Of a stretch of DNA of 43,320 nt, positions 32,366 through 39,883 are shown piece by piece. The notes below the pieces were generated by a model. It ran no database searches. It was given only the letters and a program-made list of their open reading frames with translations, and was not told the DNA's origin. Source of the stretch: Bacteroidales bacterium UBA2295. GTDB lineage: Bacteria > Bacteroidota > Bacteroidia > Bacteroidales > Tenuifilaceae. How positions within the stretch are numbered: the stretch's first letter is position 1; each line of letters opens with the position of its first letter. The translations under genes were made by a program, and so were the position numbers. Location of the stretch: contig DDWD01000195.1 in NCBI GenBank assembly GCA_002345825.1, forward strand, positions 1 through 43,320, given 5' to 3'.

Positions 32366-33709
32366 CTACTTGTATTTTGAAAGCAAAGTGCGGAGTGTTT
32401 TGTGATTCAGTGGTTTGGGTAGATATTCATCGAAACTTGAAGTAGAGCCTTCCTCTATTTTCTCGGGTTGCTGATATGCGGTATGAGCAATAATGGGCAG
32501 GCTGGGTCTAAACTTTTTGATTTGACGCGTTGCCTCATATCCATTCATCACGGGCATTCTTAGGTCCATGATCACCACATCAATATCGGGGTTTTTCGAA
32601 CAGATATCAACGGCCTCTTGTCCGTTTTTTGCCCTTATCACGTGGCCGCTAATGCCCTTTATCATTTCCTCGATATACATAAAGTTAAACTCTTCGTCTT
32701 CGGCAACAAGAATAACCAATTTACTTTGTTTTTTATCAACTGTTGATACAGTAGTATTCGCTACCTTAGGTTTTGACGAGGGTTGGATATCAACAGGTAT
32801 TGAGAGGTTTACCCTAGTGCCAACACTTGGCTCCGATTGGAGGCTGATTTCACCCCCAAGAAGTATTGTGTATCCTTTGGCAATGGAAAGACCCAGTCCT
32901 GTTCCGCCGTAGTTTAGCTGTATAGTTGAATCGGCTTGTACAAATCGGTCGAAAATTTTTTCGTGCATCTGGGGTTCAATGCCAATACCCGTATCGGAAA
33001 CGTATATGTTCAGATTGCTGTTCTCGATGTTGCACCCAATGGTAACGGTGCCCTTTTGGGTGAACTTAACCGCATTGCTGGTTAGGTTCCACAGCACTTG
33101 TTTTAGCTTTGGCCCATCGGTGTTAACTTCAAGGCCTTTAACGCTCTCATCAATATCGAGATTAAGGGCTACACCTTTTCCGCTCGAATGCGGAATAAAG
33201 ATTTCGAAAATCTCATCTAGAATTGTATCAATCCGAACAGGAGCTTGGTTTAGAGATTCCTGCCCTGTTTCGATATTGGATATGCAGAGAATATCGTTTA
33301 CAATGGATAGCAGCTGATTGCTACTGTTGATGATTATACCGGTGTACTGCTTGCGCTTTTCTTGGGTTAGCCCTTCCTTATTAAGTAGTGTTGAAAATCC
33401 GCAAATGGAGTTCATTGGGGTTCGTATTTCATGCGATACATTTTGCAAAAATGCGGTTTTAAGCCTGTCGCTTTCCTCTGATTTATCCAATGCTTTACGA
33501 AGTCTTAAGATGTACCACCTTAGAATTGCAAAAAATAATCCAGCGGTTACCAATACGTAAAACCAGCCCTTGAGGGTTTGATATTGGCTAATGGTATTTG
33601 CATCGTTTGTTAAAAGTAGGATCATCTTATCGGAAAACAGAATCCATAGCCCACCAACAACCAGGTAAACAATTATTATTTTATGCTCAAACCGAAGGAT
33701 TTTTCTCAT
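32366..33709 (-). CDS. Hybrid sensor histidine kinase with receiver domain
   Basis: The 447-residue protein has two N-terminal membrane segments (about 11-30, 47-67) with a very short periplasmic loop. Next is a HisKA domain with the phospho-His in FLQNVSHEIRTPMNS, a HATPase domain (NLTSNAVKF, DTGIGI, GGTGLGLSIAKGY), and a C-terminal receiver (ILVAEDEEFN, VVIMDLRMPVMNGYEATR with the phospho-Asp). No output domain follows, so the phosphate is probably relayed to another protein. The tiny periplasmic loop suggests sensing in the membrane or cytoplasm. No partner regulator is adjacent. Confidence 0.93.
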   Translation of the reverse strand: MRKILRFEHKIIIVYLVVGGLWILFSDKMILLLTNDANTISQYQTLKGWFYVLVTAGLFFAILRWYILRLRKALDKSEESDRLKTAFLQNVSHEIRTPMNSICGFSTLLNKEGLTQEKRKQYTGIIINSSNQLLSIVNDILCISNIETGQESLNQAPVRIDTILDEIFEIFIPHSSGKGVALNLDIDESVKGLEVNTDGPKLKQVLWNLTSNAVKFTQKGTVTIGCNIENSNLNIYVSDTGIGIEPQMHEKIFDRFVQADSTIQLNYGGTGLGLSIAKGYTILLGGEISLQSEPSVGTRVNLSIPVDIQPSSKPKVANTTVSTVDKKQSKLVILVAEDEEFNFMYIEEMIKGISGHVIRAKNGQEAVDICSKNPDIDVVIMDLRMPVMNGYEATRQIKKFRPSLPIIAHTAYQQPEKIEEGSTSSFDEYLPKPLNHKTLRTLLSKYK

Positions 33710-33854
33710 GGCGCACGATAAAAAGTGAAAACTAAGATATATATATTAGTTGGAATGGCACTATGGCTGTATTAATTAATTAGCTAGTTTTTTATGAAAT
33801 GCTTATTTTTGAATATTAGAGTATAACATTTAAAATCTGCGAATGTTTTTTTTA

Positions 33855-33886
33855 TTTGCTGAGCTACCAAAAAAGACTTATTTTTG
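33855..33886 (+). promoter_or_regulatory. Consensus promoter of the tRNA-Arg locus
   Basis: TTTG at 33855-33858, 20 nt, then TATTTTTG at 33879-33886: a near-perfect Bacteroidetes -33/-7 promoter. It lies 15 nt before the broken tRNA copy and is the only good promoter seen before the intact one. Confidence 0.7.
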
Positions 33887-33900
33887 CGAACTGAAATATT

Positions 33901-34014
33901 GGCCCCGTACCTGCCAAAGGCAGGCAAGGTTCAATAAATACTTGCCTGACTGTTGATATGTCACGCAGGCAGGGAATAGCGGTTTCCTAAACCGTAGATT
34001 CAGGTTCGATTTGA
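33901..34014 (+). pseudogene. tRNA-Arg(CCU) copy split by palindromic DNA
   Basis: GGCCCCGTA at 33901-33909 matches the acceptor start of the intact tRNA (GGCCCCATA). The part GAATAGCGGTTTCCTAAACC to GATTCAGGTTCGATTT (33973-34012) matches its anticodon and T arms. Between them are about 60 bp of palindromic repeats (CCTGCC..GGCAGG and CTTGCCTG..GCAGGCAG). The D arm is therefore destroyed and the 3' acceptor strand is absent. It is a dead duplicate. Confidence 0.78.
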
Positions 34015-34031
34015 AATAGTGAGAATAATTT

Positions 34032-34103
34032 GGCCCCATAGTTCAATGGATAGAATAGCGGTTTCCTAAACCGTAGATCCAAGTTCGATTCTTGGTGGGG
34101 CTA
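34032..34103 (+). tRNA. tRNA-Arg (anticodon CCU)
   Basis: The cloverleaf is complete: acceptor GGCCCCA/TGGGGCT (with one G-U), D arm around GTTCAATGGATAGAAT, anticodon arm CGGTT-TCCTAAA-CCG with CCT, and T arm CCAAG-TTCGATT-CTTGG. The discriminator is A and CCA is not encoded. It reads AGG codons. A strong terminator follows within 5 nt. The promoter is upstream of the broken copy. Confidence 0.93.
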
Positions 34104-34106
34104 CAA

Positions 34107-34142
34107 AAAAACCCCGCAAACAAAGTGTTTGCGGGGTTTTTG
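34107..34142. terminator. Bidirectional terminator after tRNA-Arg
   Basis: AAACCCCGCAAAC-AAA-GTGTTTGCGGGGTTTTT forms a long G+C-rich stem with A and T tracts on both sides. It ends the tRNA transcript on plus and the NUC endonuclease gene on minus. Confidence 0.85.
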
Positions 34143-34158
34143 TATGATTATGTTTAAC

Positions 34159-35319
34159 CTAAATAGGGACATTATCCACTCCGGCTTCCACAACCTCCTG
34201 TATGCTGGTTGATACATTCGATAGAAAATCGAAGCCTGTTAGGTCTTCGATATCATCAACACTAACTCGATATTCGTACCATTTTTTGCTGCTGCACTCC
34301 TGCGTGTTGGGCATAATAACCGCAATTATGCGAGTGTTTTTAGTAATCCTTGCCAGATCGTTGTCGCCATCCTCAATTACAACAATAACCTTCCATGTTA
34401 CGCTGGGTACAACAATATTTTCATTGTCAATGGTTTCTGCATAACCGTTGGAGCCGCTTCCTCCTTTTCCATGAGGACCAGCAATAATGAAAAGTTCATT
34501 GCCCGATTTAGCAAGATCTCGGCAGTAGCCCTCTAGATGTGCCCAGGTATAGCGGTTATTATTGGGTGCTTGTGGCATCATATTGGTCATTACAAAAGTG
34601 GCCGAATTATCGGAAATGGTTAGGGTTCGATCGGCGCTAGGACATAGATGACCCCTATCGAAACCTGAATACCTGTATGATGTTTCCGATACTCTATACC
34701 AATCCGATGGGAGGGAATAATCTGTTCTAAAATCATCCTGACGGTCGGCACTTCCCAAATAGCTGGTGTTAAGATGCCAACTGACCCAATTGGCCGACCG
34801 GGTTGTATTGTTGTAGGAGAGGTGAAACTGATTCTTTTCCATGAGATAATCGTTCTCGTTTACCTCATCAGCTGTGGCTGAACTGGGGTTTCCCAAAAGC
34901 ATATGGTGATTGTCGGGTACAAGAGGAGCTGCTGGCAATGTGATAAAGCTAACGGTATCGCCATACGCTGTACCGACCGAGTTAGTAGCGTAAGCTCTTA
35001 CGTAGTACTTGGTGTTGGCAAGCAAGTTGGTAATTGCGCTTGAATATTCACCAAGTCCAGAACCATCATTTGTAATACCATCGTAATCTGCAATGGTTGG
35101 ATTCTCCATTGTGCTCCAGCATACTCCACGATTGATAATGGGAGCGCCCCCGTTGTCGAGAACAATTCCTCCCGCTTGAGCAACTTGTTCCTCAATATTT
35201 AAAACCTGAGAGGTGCTTACGGTTGGTAGAGAGGGCTTTTCCTCCTCCTTACAACCAACCTGAAAAAAAAGAACAGCAACAAAGGCTATTGTAAAAAGCT
35301 TAATTCCGAAATGCTTCAT
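34159..35319 (-). CDS. Exported DNA/RNA non-specific endonuclease lipoprotein
   Basis: The 386-residue protein has a lipobox FQVGC (lipid Cys 23), then a FN3-like or big-domain repeat (about 33-127: GGIVLDNGGAPIINRGVCWST, LLANTKYYVRAYATNSVG). A C-terminal NUC domain (about 160-370) shows the ββα-metal active site SGFDRGHLCPSADR and NMMPQAPNNNRYTWAHLE (Mg-binding Asn). Such enzymes cut DNA and RNA without sequence preference, for nutrient use or defence against foreign DNA outside the cell. It is probably surface anchored. It is a lone gene that shares its terminator with tRNA-Arg. Confidence 0.92.
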   Translation of the reverse strand: MKHFGIKLFTIAFVAVLFFQVGCKEEEKPSLPTVSTSQVLNIEEQVAQAGGIVLDNGGAPIINRGVCWSTMENPTIADYDGITNDGSGLGEYSSAITNLLANTKYYVRAYATNSVGTAYGDTVSFITLPAAPLVPDNHHMLLGNPSSATADEVNENDYLMEKNQFHLSYNNTTRSANWVSWHLNTSYLGSADRQDDFRTDYSLPSDWYRVSETSYRYSGFDRGHLCPSADRTLTISDNSATFVMTNMMPQAPNNNRYTWAHLEGYCRDLAKSGNELFIIAGPHGKGGSGSNGYAETIDNENIVVPSVTWKVIVVIEDGDNDLARITKNTRIIAVIMPNTQECSSKKWYEYRVSVDDIEDLTGFDFLSNVSTSIQEVVEAGVDNVPI

Positions 35320-35827
35320 AAAAAAGAAAATGCGTGATAATAATGAAAATAATAACGCCCAAATGTAACGAAATTATAATTTAATGCAACTGCACCAATC
35401 ATCCAAAACAAGCTAAACTGGGCTCCCTACACCTCCGCAAGCAAATGTTGGGCAAAGGTTTTTCATAAAAAATACCCTAAAAGAGTGATAAGATGAAAGG
35501 GTCTACTGTCCATGTAGTGGCAGCGGGATGGAATTGGAAGTTTATAGAGTGCCTAGAGTCGGAAGATGGCTGAAACAATCCCAGAAAAATCTTCTACAAA
35601 CCTACAGAAGTGCCTACAAGTTTAAAAAAAGATTTTTATTTTTGTTTAAATGTCGATTTTGAAAGTTCTTCCATATTTTTTAGTTAAGTAAATGCTCGTG
35701 TTGGCTTCACAAAATTAAGCCATGCCCAAGTACAAATTACCCTTTGCTTAAACACCTTGTCTTTCTTCGGTTAACCTGAACATCAGAGCAAACCATTTGA
35801 ATTATTATAAAGAAGGAGAATACATCT
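35320..35827. other. Gene-free stretch before the CxxCxGxG protein
   Basis: These 508 bp have no credible gene on either strand. The only clear signal is the strong ribosome binding site at the right end. No convincing promoter was found. Confidence 0.4.
35813..35818 (+). promoter_or_regulatory. Strong Shine-Dalgarno site
   Basis: AAGGAG lies 9 nt before ATG 35828. Strong SD sites are uncommon in this window, where most genes have A-rich leaders instead. Confidence 0.6.
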
Positions 35828-37546
35828 ATGGCAAATTATCAAGTTATTGAAAACATGACCCAAAACAAGGAATTAGAGATGCTGTTACGGAGCAGCATAA
35901 GCAATTGGGCGAGAAATTTTAGGGACGAATATGCAGATTTCGGTAATCAGATTACTATAGATAAAATAACCTACTTGCCAACCCATGCAGCAGCCTTCCA
36001 AGGATACTATGAGCATCGCAAGGCCGAGTACGCAGAGCGGCCACTATCTGCTGGTGAGAAAATAAATGGGAAACCTACAATTACTTCACCTAGTGCTGTA
36101 AACCCATGGGACTACGAACTGGAGCCCCTGCCTGATACCTGGGAGGAACAAAACAACTCCATCCTCCTTAGTGATTCAAAGCGCATAGAAAAATGTCCAA
36201 ATTGCGATGGACACGGGAACAACCGTTGTTACGATTGCAAAGGCCAGGGTGTCCAGAGATGCAAAATATGTCAAGGGAAAGGGACTATATCCTGCAGTAC
36301 CTGCCACGGAAAGGGAACACTAACATGCAAAGTATGCTCAGGGAGGAAGTACACCGAAAGCCGGGATATGTACGGGAATATTGTTCGTAAGGGCTGCTCC
36401 TCCTGCGGAGGCACCGGAGAAATTAGATGTTACACCTGCAGTGGCAAAGGGAAATGGGACTGTAAAGACTGCAAGGGAAAAGGAGAAGTTGAGTGCGCAA
36501 CCTGTCGGGGTGAGGGGGTTCTAGAATGCAGAACCTGTCAGGGGCAAGGAAAGATGCTGAAGTATATCAGGGTAGTACAAAGATATTTACCCCATACCAT
36601 TATTCGATACTATAACCACAGGGAGGTGGACAGGTGTTTTCCGGGATTCAAATTCGACACATCAACACCTGGTGACGTTCTGGCCGAATATCAAGCCGAA
36701 AGGCTTGATGATGGGTACCTAGATAATATTTTTAATGCCGAGGGGCTGAAACATAAAGATTTTAGGCAGGATCTAGAGAAAACCCGCCAGCGATTAGATG
36801 TAGAATGCCCTGTGGGAACTCTGGGTAAAAACACCATCAGCCGACGACAAATGTTTATGCTGATTCAAGCAGCGGTGTATTTTGTGGAATACCGGTACAA
36901 AGGGAAAGAGTTTTCGTTACTGGTCTGGGGCAGTAAGACCGAGTTTGTTCATGCCGAAAACAGTCCCTTCCATCATGAACGCTACGACTACTTCTCAAAG
37001 GGAAGAGAACACTTCGACAATAAAAGATACGGTAAGGCTATGGAATGCTTTGAGGAAGCCTTGCGCCTGAACCAAGACGAGGAGGTGAAGCATACTCTTG
37101 AAGAAACCATCCAGTGGATTATTGGCGTTTTGCCAAAACAGTACCTTAAGGGGATACGCCATGGAGGCTTGCTGGTTATCGTACTTTTTTGCTTTTTTAT
37201 TTTTGCCTTACCCAATAGTGTTGATTTGATAACCCCCGGTAGGATTATAGCCTTTTATGAAAAACAAAGTATTTTATGGGTTTATGTTGGGAGTACCCTT
37301 GTTGGCCTGTCGGCACTACTAACGTTGATCTTAACCCGCCGGCGAATAAAGATATACAAGAACCCGAACAGGAAAATAATCAAGTCGGACAAGCTACGGT
37401 ATACTATCGGCCTTACTAACGGGCTAACTATGGCTATCTTGAGCATCGCTACTGTTTTGGCACTAAATTACTATGGCGTTTTAGCGTCAGTGATCCGTGT
37501 TGTTAAAATGGCAGCTGATGTTATGTTAAGCTTTATTGGAACTTAA
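35828..37546 (+). CDS. Membrane protein with DnaJ-like CxxCxGxG repeats
   Basis: The 572-residue protein carries ten CxxCxGxG-type motifs in about residues 121-242 (from CPNCDGHG to CRTCQGQG; the fifth, CKVCSGRK, is degenerate). DnaJ has four, binding two zinc ions; ten suggests about five zinc sites. There is no J domain. A TPR-like helical pair (YFSKGREHFDNKRYGKAMECFEEALRLNQDE) follows near 390-420, then about three C-terminal membrane segments (450-470, 482-502, 525-555). The protein is probably anchored in the inner membrane with the zinc part in the cytoplasm, perhaps as a folding or protein-binding platform; the role is unknown. No neighbours share its strand. Confidence 0.78.
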   Translation: MANYQVIENMTQNKELEMLLRSSISNWARNFRDEYADFGNQITIDKITYLPTHAAAFQGYYEHRKAEYAERPLSAGEKINGKPTITSPSAVNPWDYELEPLPDTWEEQNNSILLSDSKRIEKCPNCDGHGNNRCYDCKGQGVQRCKICQGKGTISCSTCHGKGTLTCKVCSGRKYTESRDMYGNIVRKGCSSCGGTGEIRCYTCSGKGKWDCKDCKGKGEVECATCRGEGVLECRTCQGQGKMLKYIRVVQRYLPHTIIRYYNHREVDRCFPGFKFDTSTPGDVLAEYQAERLDDGYLDNIFNAEGLKHKDFRQDLEKTRQRLDVECPVGTLGKNTISRRQMFMLIQAAVYFVEYRYKGKEFSLLVWGSKTEFVHAENSPFHHERYDYFSKGREHFDNKRYGKAMECFEEALRLNQDEEVKHTLEETIQWIIGVLPKQYLKGIRHGGLLVIVLFCFFIFALPNSVDLITPGRIIAFYEKQSILWVYVGSTLVGLSALLTLILTRRRIKIYKNPNRKIIKSDKLRYTIGLTNGLTMAILSIATVLALNYYGVLASVIRVVKMAADVMLSFIGT

Positions 37547-37930
37547 CACCACGAGATTCAAAAGAAGACGAAACCCCTAACAAGTATCCCTTTGCTGCAG
37601 AACGATTTTATCGTGTGGCAACGAAGTAAGGAATTTTTCTCATAAACAGAAACAATGTAATTTTAGCAGCATAATAACAAGCCCATCGAGCTTTGGAGCA
37701 ACAAAGTGATCTTTGAGAGGATTAATTATATTCACAACAATCCTTTGGAGGAAGGTTTTGTTTTCTATCCACAGGATTATGTATTTAGTAGCACAGGAGA
37801 TTATGCTGGAGGACAAGGCTTACTGTAAGGCGTTGTTGTGGTTAAGATTTTTACCGAAGCAAGGGACACACGAGAGGATTGGCTTCAGCCAACAGCAACT
37901 ATAATAGTTAGAATATGAGTAAAATAAAAG
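37547..37930. other. Gene-free stretch
   Basis: There is no credible gene. A 63-codon frame at 37713-37904 has no recognisable content and no start signal. Codon-like remnants are absent. Confidence 0.35.
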
Positions 37931-38084
37931 AGGTTGTCCAAAAAGTATGCATAATTGATTTTAAACATCTTTTACCCCAAACCCTAAAGGGTGAAGATGC
38001 TGAAAATCAAGACTCCCTTTAGGGAAGGGGTAAATCTTGATTTTCAAAATAAAGGAAATTATGACTTTTTGGACAGCCCCTTTG
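37931..38084. repeat. 155-bp MITE-like palindromic element
   Basis: The ends are inverted: GAGGTTGTCCAAAAAGT at 37930-37946 and ACTTTTTGGACAGCCCC at 38064-38080. The inner parts also pair (TTTTACCCC..CCCTAAAGGG with CCCTTTAGGGAAGGGGTAAA), so the whole can fold back on itself. AATAAAAG flanks it on both sides (37923-37930 and 38085-38092), a possible 8-bp target duplication. The end TGTCCAAAAAGT recalls IS ends. No gene is inside. Confidence 0.72.
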
Positions 38085-38104
38085 AATAAAAGCTTAAATA
38101 GTTT

Positions 38105-39877
38105 CTATATCTTCTTAACCAAAACTCTATTCAAATTGGAATCCATCCATATTCCCATAAGCTCTCTAAACTGTGGGTAGGCCTCAACAGGTACAATGCC
38201 CTTTTTTAGAACTAGATGACGGTTCACCTTTAATCCATCATCTGCAAGTACAAAGGTTATGCTTACACGGCCAAATTCATTTTCAAGAACTTCATTGTAT
38301 TCTGGTGATACTAATTCAAAACCTTTTGAAATTTTCACCACATACTCATACGATTCGTCAATTGCACCGGGTAGCTCTAAGCGGGTAACCCGTTCGGTTG
38401 GTAATTCCCCTAAATTTGCCATAGCAACTCCTTGCGTGATTCTAGGAAAAGTATAGGACATATAATCATCTATCTCTTGTGCTTTAACCTTAGCATAGTT
38501 AAAATCAATAACCCTTAACCCCTCCTCATCGGGCTTACTAGTTTTAGATAGCATAGCAGAAGGAACATCGGTAAGCAAACCTTTGTTTGTGTTGTAATTA
38601 CTACACTTCACTGAACCATCGCATTGAATGTTTCCATCCTTTTCCAGTTCGAGCTTTGCCTTTAAATTTAGCTCTAGCTGTGGCTGTTCAACAGGTTTAA
38701 TTTCTAGGGTTGAAATATCATCGGTAATTGAAAACAGAACTCTAGCTCCTGGGATTTCGCTTCTGTCGTCAATTGCCTTAACAAACTTGGTCTCCCCATT
38801 AATATCTACCTTAACCAAATACTTGTCAAAAACCATTGGGCAACCAACCTTTGGGTTCATGAAATGTGGGTATGCCCCAAGTGCTATGCTGGCATCAAAA
38901 CCCGCTTTATTTAGTAGCGAAGCTAAAAGCAATGCCTTTTCGGCCTCGGTTCCTCCATTGCTTGCCCAAACCTCATTTGGGTTGCGGAATTGGTAGCCAA
39001 CATACCTTGGCGATACCCAGTAGCTATTCATATTCTTAGCCACGTGGCTACGAATCTCCTCAACCAATTCCCAACCTTTCGATTTGCTTTGCAGAAGGCT
39101 CTCCATTGATTTGTCTAACGAAATATCTTTGGTCAAAGTTTCTTTTAATATGCTTACCGATTCGGCTAAATCAACATCACTAAACACAAGGGTTTGATAG
39201 TCGGCATACCCTTCAACCTGGTTGGGCTCGTTAGAGCGTGCTTTGAGGCCGTTGGCTTTCCATGTGTAGATATTAAAATCGCCCTTGGTAATCTTTTTAA
39301 ATTTTATGTTAGGGTTTTGGTTTACAATAAAATGATTTAACGATTCTTCCTTTGGTACCTTAACAACAACCTCTAAATCCTTAATTGGTGAGCTCTCGTT
39401 CAGCATTAGCTTTTCAGCAAATATTGGCATAAAGCCAGTATCGGAATGCAGCGTGTAATCGAGCTCCACAACAGCACCAATCTCTAGCCCCACGTGGGTA
39501 ATTACCATCTCCCTAAGATGGTTGTATGCGGGAGCATTGGCCGCCTGAAATGGCAGCACCTCGTTAAAAGCATTCTCGGGCGATTGAACTTTTTTGCCAT
39601 CGGCCATTGTGGTTTCAGATTTATCAACCTTTAGGGTTTGGAACTTGGGGTTGTAAACCACAAAGGTTTCGCCATAAAGGCGATGGAACGACATGTAGGA
39701 GTTGAATTGACGTTGGTGATAATACCGATAGTCCATTGAACCATCGCTATTTAGCGTGTACTCGTGTATCTGCTTTAGCAGGACAGAGTCGGCGCTCTTC
39801 TGCTCATCGGTTAGGGGCTTGGTGCACGATACTGAAAGGAGTATCAGCAAACCAGCTATATATTTTATACTCTTCAT
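38105..39877 (-). CDS. DUF3857/transglutaminase-like lipoprotein, triad lost
   Basis: The 590-residue protein has a lipoprotein signal (LLSVSC, lipid Cys 18). A DUF3857-like beta domain follows (about 30-250), then a transglutaminase-like helical part and a C-terminal beta domain. The segment aligned to the catalytic GVCKDKAGMLVAMLRSAGF of its neighbour reads GTEAEKALLLASLLNKAGF, so Cys is Glu. The FNHS equivalent reads FDKY, so His is Lys. Only the Asp region (AIDD) remains. It should be non-enzymatic, perhaps a binding or regulatory partner of the upstream protein. The gene starts 6 nt after that gene's stop. Confidence 0.78.
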   Translation of the reverse strand: MKSIKYIAGLLILLSVSCTKPLTDEQKSADSVLLKQIHEYTLNSDGSMDYRYYHQRQFNSYMSFHRLYGETFVVYNPKFQTLKVDKSETTMADGKKVQSPENAFNEVLPFQAANAPAYNHLREMVITHVGLEIGAVVELDYTLHSDTGFMPIFAEKLMLNESSPIKDLEVVVKVPKEESLNHFIVNQNPNIKFKKITKGDFNIYTWKANGLKARSNEPNQVEGYADYQTLVFSDVDLAESVSILKETLTKDISLDKSMESLLQSKSKGWELVEEIRSHVAKNMNSYWVSPRYVGYQFRNPNEVWASNGGTEAEKALLLASLLNKAGFDASIALGAYPHFMNPKVGCPMVFDKYLVKVDINGETKFVKAIDDRSEIPGARVLFSITDDISTLEIKPVEQPQLELNLKAKLELEKDGNIQCDGSVKCSNYNTNKGLLTDVPSAMLSKTSKPDEEGLRVIDFNYAKVKAQEIDDYMSYTFPRITQGVAMANLGELPTERVTRLELPGAIDESYEYVVKISKGFELVSPEYNEVLENEFGRVSITFVLADDGLKVNRHLVLKKGIVPVEAYPQFRELMGIWMDSNLNRVLVKKI

Positions 39878-39883
39878 CTCGAT

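Noticed and set aside
37713..37904. 63-codon plus-strand frame
   Set aside because: No start signal, no recognisable domain, lies in AT-rich gene-free DNA near a MITE.
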